NCBI GenBank assembly: GCA_001872165.1
Contig: MNXK01000009.1
Span: 1-5,567 of the forward strand
DNA: 5,567 nt
From: Anaerolineae bacterium CG2_30_58_95
GTDB taxonomy: Bacteria; Chloroflexota; Anaerolineae; Anaerolineales; Villigracilaceae
Reading direction: 5' to 3'
The notes beneath the pieces were generated by a model. It worked only from the letters and a program-made list of their open reading frames with translations. It was not told the DNA's origin and made no database searches. A program made the translations under genes and the position numbers. Below are positions 1-5,276 of the stretch, in pieces (positions within the stretch are counted from its first letter, which is position 1; the number at the start of each line of letters is the position of its first letter).

Positions 1-198
1 GGCAATGGCAAGCTGGAGCATGGCCAGGCGGTGTTCGCTGGGGGTGATGGTTTGGTCGAGTTTGTGGGGAGGGATGGGCGTGAGCACCCACAGCAGCCGT
101 CTCAGGCCGAGCTGTTGACAGGCCTCAGCGGCCAGGATCAGGTGTCCGAGATGGGGCGGGTCGAACGTCCCGCCGAAGATGCCAATCAGGTTTGACAT
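1..198 (-). CDS. nadD: Nicotinate-nucleotide adenylyltransferase NadD, N-terminal part (cut by window start)
   Basis: The first 66 codons read leftward from an ATG at 198-196, and the frame stays open to the window edge. The protein begins MSNLIGIFGGTFDPPHLGHL, which holds the nucleotidyltransferase signature GGTFDPPHxGH (residues 9-19) with the ATP-binding HxGH at H16-H19. A TPIPPHK segment at residues 40-46 is typical of the NadD substrate pocket. In the family, the enzyme transfers AMP from ATP to nicotinate mononucleotide, giving deamido-NAD in the cytoplasmic NAD pathway. A full NadD is about 200 residues, so about two thirds lies outside the window. The start is firm because the glycine-rich first strand normally begins within the first ten residues. 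No Shine-Dalgarno sequence precedes the ATG, but a TATACT hexamer lies six bases upstream. CoaD-type paralogs share HxGH, but the GIFGGTFDPPH form and the PPHK segment favour NadD. Confidence 0.93.
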   Translation of the reverse strand, partial: MSNLIGIFGGTFDPPHLGHLILAAEACQQLGLRRLLWVLTPIPPHKLDQTITPSEHRLAMLQLAIA

Positions 199-204
199 GC
201 TCGA

Positions 205-210
205 AGTATA
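205..210 (-). promoter_or_regulatory. Possible -10 element for a leaderless nadD transcript
   Basis: On the minus strand TATACT is followed by six bases (TCGAGC) and then the nadD ATG, so transcription would start at or next to the A of the start codon. No ribosome binding site is present, which fits a leaderless mRNA. No good -35 hexamer is visible at the usual spacing, so this is tentative. Confidence 0.35.
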
Positions 211-249
211 TCGCGTTTCGTCCAAGTCGTTTTCTTCGGCCTGGGGATT

Positions 250-534
250 TTGTCCCGCTTCATTGGCCCGCAGTACGCGGCCTATGGCTGGCATACCGGC
301 CGGATGCCCATGATGGGCTATGGCATCAGTTCATTTGGCTTCATGCCATTCGGCATGATCTTCATGGGACTGATCCCGCTGGCGTTCCTGGTCATGCTGG
401 TTCTCGGCATCCTGTGGGCGGTCAAGGCGCTGAAAGGGACGCAGGCTCCAGTTCCTGGCCGGGCGTGTACGCAGTGCGGCAAAGTGGTTCAACCTGACTG
501 GAAGAACTGCCCGTATTGCGGAAACTCGTTGTAG
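250..534 (+). CDS. Small membrane protein with C-terminal zinc ribbon, function unknown
   Basis: This encodes up to 94 residues, ending in TAG at 532-534. The N-terminal half is rich in Met, Gly and Phe. One strongly hydrophobic segment (about residues 34-60) forms a membrane helix. The C-terminus carries C73xxC76 and C87xxC90 ten residues apart, followed by GNSL, a typical short zinc-ribbon layout. The two cysteine pairs and the clean helix make this frame, and not the overlapping ones, the real gene. The start is uncertain: TTG at 250 has only a GGGG three bases upstream, no ATG lies upstream in frame, and in-frame ATGs occur at 304, 310, 313 and 343. It is divergent from nadD and convergent with the chelatase gene. 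I do not recognise a specific function. The zinc ribbon is probably cytoplasmic and structural or protein-binding, which is inference from architecture. Confidence 0.72.
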   Translation: MSRFIGPQYAAYGWHTGRMPMMGYGISSFGFMPFGMIFMGLIPLAFLVMLVLGILWAVKALKGTQAPVPGRACTQCGKVVQPDWKNCPYCGNSL

Positions 535-562
535 TCGAATTGAGGTGGGATGCTCCACGGAA

Positions 563-600
563 TAAAAAGGAACCCGTTTTCTCTGAGAAAACGGGTTCCT
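563..600 (-). terminator. Intrinsic terminator of the chelatase gene
   Basis: Positions 568-580 pair perfectly with 588-600. Two further pairs (C581-G587 and T582-A586) leave a three-base loop, giving a stem of up to 15 bp. Read leftward, the stem is followed by TTTTTATT, the U-tract expected of a Rho-independent terminator. The hairpin starts 8 bases after the chelatase stop at 609. The rightward zinc-ribbon gene ends at 534 and may use the same hairpin, but there is no T-run on its side (GGCAATTCTT follows), so it mainly serves the minus strand. Confidence 0.9.
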
Positions 601-608
601 GGCAATTC

Positions 609-1574
609 TTATGGCTTGCGCGGCTCGCTCATTTCTTGGCGAACGGTCTGGTATAGATTTTCGGCCTTGAGTTCGTTCAACGTGTAGCACGGGGCTTCGA
701 GGTGGTCGGCCAACGCCTGCGCCAGGCCTTGATCGAAGGAGGCGTGCTCCATGTTGATGACCACACTGCGGAAATTGCGCGCCGCGATCTGCTCGGCGAA
801 TTGGTACGCCTCCTCCTGGGGCGGCAGCACGCCGATGGAGACGTTCCCGGCGCCATCCGTCAGGACGAGCAGCAGCGGTTCCACATCCGGGTGGATGATC
901 TGTTCTTGTGTGAGCACGTCGTAGGCCAGGAGCAATCCGGCTGCGAGCGGCGTCTTGCCTCCGACGGGGATATCGGCCAGGGCGCGTTGGGCGAGCATTA
1001 CGGAGGTCGTGGGGGGCAGGATGAGCGTGGCGCGGTCTTTCTGGAAGACGACCAATCCCACCCGGTCGCGGCGCTGGTAGGCGTCAGTCAGCAGGGACAG
1101 GATCGCGCCTTTGGTGGCGGCCATGCGCTCGGCCACGGCCATGGACCACGAAGCATCCACCAGGAAGAGCACCAGATTGGCGGTCTTCTTGACCCGCACC
1201 TTGCGCTGCAAGTCGCTCTTCTGGATGGCCAACGCCACGCGTTTACGCTGCTCGGTGCGGCGTTTCTGGTAAGGGGCAGCCGCGCGGAAAGTGGCGTCGA
1301 AGGCCACGTCATCGGTCTTGCCATTGGCCGGGCGCGCCTGGACGTAGCGGCCGCGCTTGCGCTCGGTGTGCGTGCGTGAACGCCGTCCGGCGTGGCGGCG
1401 GGCGAGTTTATCCAGGGGGGTATCCAGCTTGCGCGGCTCGAACGTTTCCCCGATCTTGACCTTCTGGCCGCCATCCCACCAGTGGGTGTTGTGCGCATCG
1501 AAGACGGTCTTTTGCGGCCCAGGCTCAGTGGGCGGCTGGTCAGGGGTTTCCTGCTCGGCGCTTTCAGTTATGAC
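609..1574 (-). CDS. chlD: ChlD-type chelatase medium subunit: linker plus VWA domain, read in the -1 frame of the same gene
   Basis: This frame gives 321 residues, from the GTC codon at 1574 to a TAA at 611-609. Residues 1-25 are a Pro/Glu-rich spacer. Residues about 26-80 form the basic linker, including GRRSRTHTERKRGRYVQARP, as in ChlD/BchD proteins. FDATFRAAAPYQ (92-103) leads into the VWA domain. Its metal-binding MIDAS site is complete: DASWS (D140, S142, S144), T208 in GGKTPL, and D240 in LVLTDG. In the family, this subunit couples the AAA+ ring to the large porphyrin- or corrin-binding subunit during ATP-driven Mg or Co insertion. The first possible start in frame is the GTG at 1307, which would discard the conserved linker and has no ribosome binding site. 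An in-frame TGA lies at 1619-1617, with no ATG, GTG or TTG between it and 1574. Expression therefore most likely comes from the upstream frame by slippage at the A10 run, giving a 686-residue fusion (join 2668..1574 with 1574..609). It is not a clear pseudogene, because every motif is intact on both sides. Confidence 0.85.
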   Translation of the reverse strand, partial: VITESAEQETPDQPPTEPGPQKTVFDAHNTHWWDGGQKVKIGETFEPRKLDTPLDKLARRHAGRRSRTHTERKRGRYVQARPANGKTDDVAFDATFRAAAPYQKRRTEQRKRVALAIQKSDLQRKVRVKKTANLVLFLVDASWSMAVAERMAATKGAILSLLTDAYQRRDRVGLVVFQKDRATLILPPTTSVMLAQRALADIPVGGKTPLAAGLLLAYDVLTQEQIIHPDVEPLLLVLTDGAGNVSIGVLPPQEEAYQFAEQIAARNFRSVVINMEHASFDQGLAQALADHLEAPCYTLNELKAENLYQTVRQEMSEPRKP

Positions 1575-1589
1575 TTTTTTTTTTGCGCC
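1568..1589 (-). promoter_or_regulatory. Predicted -1 frameshift (or transcriptional slippage) site in chlD
   Basis: In minus-strand mRNA sense the zero frame reads CAA AAA AAA AAG TCA TAA. It contains A_AAA_AAG, the efficient -1 slippery heptamer known from E. coli dnaX, with a stop one codon after it. A one-base backward slip makes the next codon GTC at 1574 and enters the VWA frame exactly. The ten-A run is also long enough for RNA polymerase slippage, as in Thermus dnaX; adding one A gives the same protein. Two GAGG motifs, about 7 and 13 bases upstream of the heptamer, could act as Shine-Dalgarno-like stimulators. The alternative is a homopolymer miscount, with a true run of eleven A's. 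Confidence 0.75.
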
Positions 1590-2668
1590 TCGGCCTCGGC
1601 TTCTTTCGGCTCCGGCTCAGAGGGTTCGCCTTCCGAAGACGAGCCTTGCAACTGTTCGATGCGTTCCTGCAACTGCTCAGGCGAGATCTCGGTCTGGTGG
1701 AAGGGGCCGCGCTTGATGCGGTGCGGCAGGGCCAGCTCGGCGGCCAGGGCGATATCGCGGTCCGTGATTGCGGTGCGACCCTCGAAAGCAGTATGGGCGC
1801 GGGCTGCCTTGAGAATCACCAGGTCAGCGCGGTGACCGTCCACGTTTAGTGAGGCGGTCAGCGCGGCGATGGAGAGCAGGTCGCGGCGGGCATAATTGAC
1901 CTTGTCCACCATCGTGCGGGCAGAGGCGATCTGGCGCGAGATTTTCTCCTCGTGCGGGAGCCACAACTTGCGGAAGGCTTCCGGGTCCGATTCAAAGGCC
2001 AGGTTGTGTTCGATGATGGTCACGCGGTCGCGCGCCTCACGGATGCCGGTGATGTCCACCGAGAGGGCAAAGCGATCCAGCAGTTGCGGGCGCAGGTCGC
2101 CTTCTTCGGGGTTCATCGTGCCGACCAGGATGAAGCGGGCGGGATGGGAAAAGGAGATGCCCTCACGCTCGACGATGTTCATGCCCATGGCGGCTGAGTC
2201 GAGCAGCACGTCCACCACGTGGTCGTCGAGCAGGTTGACCTCGTCAATGTAGAGCAGGCCGCGGTTGGCGGCCGCTAGCACGCCGGGTTCGAAGTGACGC
2301 TCGCCCTTTTGGATGGCCTGCTCGATGTCCAGCGTGCCGACCACGCGGTCTTCCGTCGCCGAGACGGGCAGGTTGACGAAGGGGATGCGCTTCTCTTCGA
2401 TGGGCAACGGTTCCCCGGATGCGGCCCGCTCGCGGCACTCGGTGCACCACGAGGTGGGCTGGTCGGGGTCGCAGCCGAAACGGCAGCCGCGCACGGCTCG
2501 GACCCTGGGCAGGAGTGCGGCCAGACCGCGCGCGGCCGTAGATTTGGCCGTGCCGCGCTCGCCGCGGATCAGCACGCCGCCGATGCGCGGGTCAACCGCG
2601 TTGAGCACCAGGGCGCGTCTCATGCGCTCCTGTCCGACGATGGCAGTAAAGGGATAGATCGAGGGCAT
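1568..2668 (-). CDS. chlD: ChlI-like AAA+ chelatase ATPase; zero-frame product and N-terminal half of ChlD
   Basis: This encodes 366 residues from ATG 2668-2666 to TAA 1570-1568. It is an AAA+ module of the ChlI/BchI family, which powers metal insertion into tetrapyrroles. Visible features are PFTAIVGQE (6-14), Walker A GERGTAKST (36-44), a four-cysteine insert C62xxxC66 and C75xxC78, the family-type segment PVSATEDRVVGTLD (101-114), Walker B LLYIDEVNLL (138-147), GTMNPEEGDLRPQLLDRF (183-200) around sensor 1 and the arginine finger, and GHRADLVILKAARAHTAFEGR (278-298) as sensor 2. The last 25 residues are a Glu/Pro-rich acidic tail ending QKKKS. A GGAG six bases before the ATG supports the start. 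Terminated normally, the product is the size of a stand-alone small subunit. With a -1 slip at the A10 run it continues into the VWA domain. Whether it serves cobalt (cobalamin) or magnesium (chlorophyll) chelation cannot be decided here because the large subunit is absent. No photosynthesis gene is nearby, so cobalt is slightly favoured. Confidence 0.92.
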   Translation of the reverse strand: MPSIYPFTAIVGQERMRRALVLNAVDPRIGGVLIRGERGTAKSTAARGLAALLPRVRAVRGCRFGCDPDQPTSWCTECRERAASGEPLPIEEKRIPFVNLPVSATEDRVVGTLDIEQAIQKGERHFEPGVLAAANRGLLYIDEVNLLDDHVVDVLLDSAAMGMNIVEREGISFSHPARFILVGTMNPEEGDLRPQLLDRFALSVDITGIREARDRVTIIEHNLAFESDPEAFRKLWLPHEEKISRQIASARTMVDKVNYARRDLLSIAALTASLNVDGHRADLVILKAARAHTAFEGRTAITDRDIALAAELALPHRIKRGPFHQTEISPEQLQERIEQLQGSSSEGEPSEPEPKEAEAEAQKKKS

Positions 2669-2681
2669 AGGTGACTCCAGG
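2668..2681. repeat. 14-bp inverted repeat, left arm, overlapping the chlD ribosome binding site
   Basis: The sequence on the minus strand is CCTGGAGTCACCTA, identical to plus-strand 2793-2806. It contains the GGAG ribosome binding site of chlD and touches its ATG. The mismatches on both sides set the arm at exactly 14 bp. Confidence 0.85.
2675..2678 (-). promoter_or_regulatory. Ribosome binding site of chlD
   Basis: GGAG on the minus strand with a six-base spacer (TCACCT) before ATG 2668-2666. It decides the start of the ChlI-like frame. Confidence 0.8.
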
Positions 2682-2685
2682 CAAG

Positions 2686-2714
2686 ATTATACTGCTTCTT
2701 GCCAGACTGGTAAA
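2686..2714 (-). promoter_or_regulatory. Sigma70-type promoter of chlD
   Basis: On the minus strand a perfect TATAAT (2691-2686) lies 17 bases after TTTACC (2714-2709), which matches four of six bases of the -35 consensus. The predicted start of transcription is near 2679-2682, only about 11-14 bases before the ATG, so the leader is very short and begins almost at the ribosome binding site. Confidence 0.68.
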
Positions 2715-2743
2715 CGCTGGAGGCGATTTTCTGGAAGTCGGGG

Positions 2744-2772
2744 TTGCCAACTTACCAATTCGCCTTTATAAT
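2744..2772 (+). promoter_or_regulatory. Strong sigma70-type promoter of rpsA
   Basis: TTGCCA (2744-2749, five of six -35 consensus bases) and a perfect TATAAT (2767-2772) are separated by the ideal 17 bases. Transcription should start near 2777-2780, giving a leader of about 31-34 bases that begins AT-rich and then contains the right arm of the inverted repeat. This strength suits a ribosomal protein gene. It probably also drives the genes after rpsA. Confidence 0.83.
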
Positions 2773-2792
2773 CCCAGCTATCTTTAATAAAC

Positions 2793-2806
2793 CCTGGAGT
2801 CACCTA
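2793..2806. repeat. 14-bp inverted repeat, right arm, overlapping the rpsA ribosome binding site
   Basis: The plus strand reads CCTGGAGTCACCTA, the exact reverse complement of 2668-2681. Its GGAG (2796-2799) is the likely rpsA ribosome binding site, 11 bases before ATG 2811, a rather long spacer. The two arms are 111 bases apart and enclose both promoters, so any hairpin would exist in DNA or in read-through RNA only, not within either normal transcript. Confidence 0.85.
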
Positions 2807-2810
2807 GATT

Positions 2811-4139
2811 ATGGAACAAAACGACGCCCTCGTCGGGCAGGGGGCCATGCCCGAAAGCAACACACCAGCAGAAGGCACTACCCCTACCCATACGAACATG
2901 GAAACCTTGCTCAAGGAGGAAGGCCTGACCCTGGATTTTCCGCAGCCGGGCGAGGTCCGTACCGGCGTGATCGCCAGCATCAGCCCGACCCAGCTCCTGG
3001 TCAGCATAGGCGCGAAGTCCGAAGGCGTGATCAGCAGGCGGGAATTGGAACAGATCCCGGCCGCGGAGCGCGAAGCGATGCAGGTCGGCGCCGAAATCCC
3101 GGTCTTCGTGCTGGCTTCTGAAGATGCAAACGGCAACATCGTCCTCTCCTACACCCGCGCCCTGGAACAGAAGGGTTGGGAAGAGGTCGAAAGAATCCTC
3201 GAATCCGATGAAATCTACGTCAGCAAGATAGAAGGATATAACAAGGGCGGCCTGATCGTCCCCGTACATGGCCTGCGCGGTTTCGTGCCGGCCTCCCAGA
3301 TCGGGATGCTGCGCCGTATGGCCGTCACCGGCGAGACGCCCGAGCAGCGCTGGGGCAAGATGATCGGCGACCCGATCAACGTCCGCGTGATCGAAGTGGA
3401 TCGCAACCGCCGTCGCCTGATCCTTTCGGAGCGGGCCGCCAGCAGCGAGACGCGCCAGTCGCTCAAAGAGCGCGTCATCGAAGAGCTTAAAGAGGGCGAG
3501 ATCCGCACCGGACGCGTGACCAGCCTGGCCGATTTTGGCGCCTTCGTCAATATCAACGGCGCGGACGGCCTGGTGCACCTCTCCGAGATCTCCTGGGAGC
3601 GCGTCCAACATCCCAGCGAGGTGCTCGAAGTAGGCCAGGAAGTGACCGTCAAGATCATCAACATTGACCGCGAGAAGAAGCGCATCGGCCTCTCCCTGCG
3701 CGCCCTGGCCGAAGATCCCTGGACGAAGAAGATCGAGAAGTTCAAGGTCGGCCAGTTGGTGGAAGGCGTCATCACCCGCCTGACCAAATTCGGCGCGTTC
3801 GCCCGCCTGGAAGGCGGCGTGGAAGGTCTGATTCACATCTCCGAGATCGGCGAGACGCGCATCGAGCATCCCAAGGAACGCCTCCACGAAGGTGAAGTGG
3901 TCACCCTGCGCATCATCCGCATTGACCCCGAACAGCGCCGCATCGGCTTGAGCCTGCGGAAAGTGGATTCTGGCGCTTACAAAGACCTCGACCTGGCGGG
4001 TTTCGACCTGGGGAAAGGTGAAGACACACCCCTGGCTGCAATCCCGCTGGAAGAGGCGCCCAAGAGAAAAAGAACCCCCAAGAAGAAGGCCTCTGAGAAG
4101 AAAGCTTCTGAAGAGGAAGATTTCGAAGAAGAAGCCTGA
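2811..4139 (+). CDS. rpsA: 30S ribosomal protein S1 (four S1 domains)
   Basis: This encodes 442 residues, ending in TGA. S1 binds mRNA on the small ribosomal subunit and helps initiation, especially on leaders with weak ribosome binding sites. Four OB-fold S1 repeats are visible at about residues 45-115, 132-208, 227-298 and 313-384. The last two are the most canonical: GRVTSLADFGAFVNI with GLVHLSEISW, and GVITRLTKFGAFARL with GLIHISEI, each ending in KKRIGLSLR or QRRIGLSLR. The repeat order DGLVHLSEISWERVQHPSE in domain 3 is the standard S1 core. Proteobacterial S1 has six domains, while four is usual in several other phyla. The N-terminus (1-40) is low complexity. The C-terminus is charge-segregated: Lys/Arg-rich at about 418-431, then almost purely acidic to the end. 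ATG 2811 is preferred over ATG 2899, which has no ribosome binding site. A strong promoter lies just upstream. Confidence 0.95.
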   Translation: MEQNDALVGQGAMPESNTPAEGTTPTHTNMETLLKEEGLTLDFPQPGEVRTGVIASISPTQLLVSIGAKSEGVISRRELEQIPAAEREAMQVGAEIPVFVLASEDANGNIVLSYTRALEQKGWEEVERILESDEIYVSKIEGYNKGGLIVPVHGLRGFVPASQIGMLRRMAVTGETPEQRWGKMIGDPINVRVIEVDRNRRRLILSERAASSETRQSLKERVIEELKEGEIRTGRVTSLADFGAFVNINGADGLVHLSEISWERVQHPSEVLEVGQEVTVKIINIDREKKRIGLSLRALAEDPWTKKIEKFKVGQLVEGVITRLTKFGAFARLEGGVEGLIHISEIGETRIEHPKERLHEGEVVTLRIIRIDPEQRRIGLSLRKVDSGAYKDLDLAGFDLGKGEDTPLAAIPLEEAPKRKRTPKKKASEKKASEEEDFEEEA

Positions 4140-4145
4140 TCTCAC

Positions 4146-4173
4146 GAGAGCGCACCTGATCAGGTGCGCTCTC
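4146..4173. repeat. Perfect 28-bp palindrome after rpsA (hairpin without U-tract)
   Basis: Positions 4146-4159 and 4160-4173 are exact reverse complements centred on TGATCA, each arm reading GAGAGCGCACCTGA from its outer end. RNA from either strand can form a 12-bp GC-rich stem with a four-base loop. It starts 7 bases after the rpsA stop. No T-run follows on either strand, so it is not a canonical intrinsic terminator. No promoter is visible between it and the dipeptidase ATG at 4194, so it may be a leaky terminator, an RNA 3'-end stabiliser or a processing site. A dimeric protein site is also possible. Confidence 0.85.
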
Positions 4174-4193
4174 TCATTGAGATCATTGCTGCC

Positions 4194-5276
4194 ATGCACC
4201 TGCTTGTAGACGCTCACGAAGACCTGGCCTGGAACATCCTCGCCCTCGGACGGGATTACACCCGTTCGGCGGCTGAAACGCGCCAGCACGAGAAGGGTAC
4301 CCCGACCGTCGTCCACAACGACAACACCATGCTCGGCTGGCCCGATTATCAGCGCGCCCGCGCCGCGGTCGTCTTCGGCACGCTCTTTGCCGCCCCGCTC
4401 CGCCGCCGCTTGGGCGAGTGGGATACGCTGGTCTATTCCGATTTCGAGCAGGCTCACCGCCTCTACCGCGCCCAGCTCGAAGCCTATCTCTCGCTGGCCG
4501 ACCGCCACGCTGATAAATTCCGGCTGATTCACACGGTCACTGATCTCGATGAGGTCCTGGCTCCCTGGGCTGATGAGACGCAGACTCATCCGGTCGGGCT
4601 GGTGGCGCTGATGGAAGGGGCGGAGGGGGTGCGGACTCCGGCCGAGCTGGAGGAATGGTGGGGACTCGGCGTGCGCATCCTCGGCCTGGCCTGGGCTGGC
4701 ACCCGCTTCTGTGGCGGGACGCGTGAACCGGGTCCGTTGACCGAGGCCGGCCGCGCCCTCCTGAACGGGATGGCCGAGATCGGCTTCACGCTGGATCTCA
4801 GTCACATGGACGAGTTGGCAGCGCGGCAGTCCCTCGATAGCTATCCCGGCGCGATCATCGCCAGTCACGCCAACGCGGCGGCCATCATCCCGGAGTACGA
4901 AGGCAACCGCCAGCTTTCCGATGCGATCATCAAAGGCATCCTCGAACGGGACGGCGTGATCGGTGTGGTGCCTTTCTGCAAGTTCCTTGATTACGGCTGG
5001 AAAAGGGGAGACGCTCGCGACGGCTTGACCCTGGAGACGCTGGCGGCGCACATTGACCACATCTGCCAGATGGCGGGTGACGCCCGTCACGTTGGCCTGG
5101 GCAGCGATTTCGACGGCGGCTTTGGCTTGGAATCCGTCCCGGCAGGCGTGGACACGATTGCCGACCTGCAAAAACTCGACTTAATCCTGGCCTCCAGAGG
5201 TTACAGTGATGCCGACATTGGTGCTGTTTTGGGCGGGAACTGGCTGCGCCATCTCAGAGAGACTTTGCCCTCATGA
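4194..5276 (+). CDS. Membrane dipeptidase-like metallopeptidase, family M19
   Basis: This encodes 360 residues from ATG 4194. Family M19 enzymes are binuclear zinc hydrolases with an amidohydrolase-type TIM barrel. They cleave dipeptides, including ones with a D-residue at the C-terminus. All expected metal ligands are present in order: H8 and D10 in VDAHEDLAWN, the bridging E141 in ALMEG, H204 in DLSHM, H225 in ASHAN, and D305 in GLGSDFDGG. TRFCGG (171-176) and the C-terminal GGNWLRHL also fit the family. The first motif is HED where many members have HND. An in-frame GTG at 4164 would add ten residues, but it lies inside the palindrome and the conserved strand begins at residue 3 of the shorter form, so ATG 4194 is preferred; its ribosome binding site is weak (GAGAT at 4179-4183). 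There is no signal peptide, so the enzyme is probably cytoplasmic despite the family name. It likely shares a transcript with rpsA. The natural substrate is unknown. Confidence 0.9.
   Translation: MHLLVDAHEDLAWNILALGRDYTRSAAETRQHEKGTPTVVHNDNTMLGWPDYQRARAAVVFGTLFAAPLRRRLGEWDTLVYSDFEQAHRLYRAQLEAYLSLADRHADKFRLIHTVTDLDEVLAPWADETQTHPVGLVALMEGAEGVRTPAELEEWWGLGVRILGLAWAGTRFCGGTREPGPLTEAGRALLNGMAEIGFTLDLSHMDELAARQSLDSYPGAIIASHANAAAIIPEYEGNRQLSDAIIKGILERDGVIGVVPFCKFLDYGWKRGDARDGLTLETLAAHIDHICQMAGDARHVGLGSDFDGGFGLESVPAGVDTIADLQKLDLILASRGYSDADIGAVLGGNWLRHLRETLPS

Noticed and set aside
192..497. A 101-codon frame overlapping the zinc-ribbon gene
   Set aside because: It lacks the cysteine pairs and the clean membrane helix seen in the overlapping frame, and its composition is that of a shifted reading of it.
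1305..1307. GTG as the start of a separate VWA gene
   Set aside because: It would remove the conserved linker encoded upstream, and no ribosome binding site precedes it.
702..1379. A 225-codon plus-strand frame over the chelatase VWA domain
   Set aside because: It is antisense to a clear VWA domain with an intact MIDAS site, and its translation shows no domain of its own.
609..2668. Chelatase gene as a decayed pseudogene
   Set aside because: There is only one frame change, located exactly at a slippery heptamer with a stop right after it, and all motifs on both sides are intact. A homopolymer sequencing error remains possible.
4164..4166. GTG as start of the dipeptidase
   Set aside because: It lies inside the palindrome arm with no ribosome binding site, and the family core begins right after ATG 4194.
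4146..4173. Canonical Rho-independent terminator after rpsA
   Set aside because: The stem is strong but no T-run follows on either strand, so I list it as a palindrome.
2784..5171. A 795-codon open frame on the minus strand, antisense to rpsA and the dipeptidase
   Set aside because: It lies fully opposite two recognisable genes, has no known motif, runs through the rpsA promoter region, and is rich in His/Ala/Asp stretches typical of a high-GC antisense frame.
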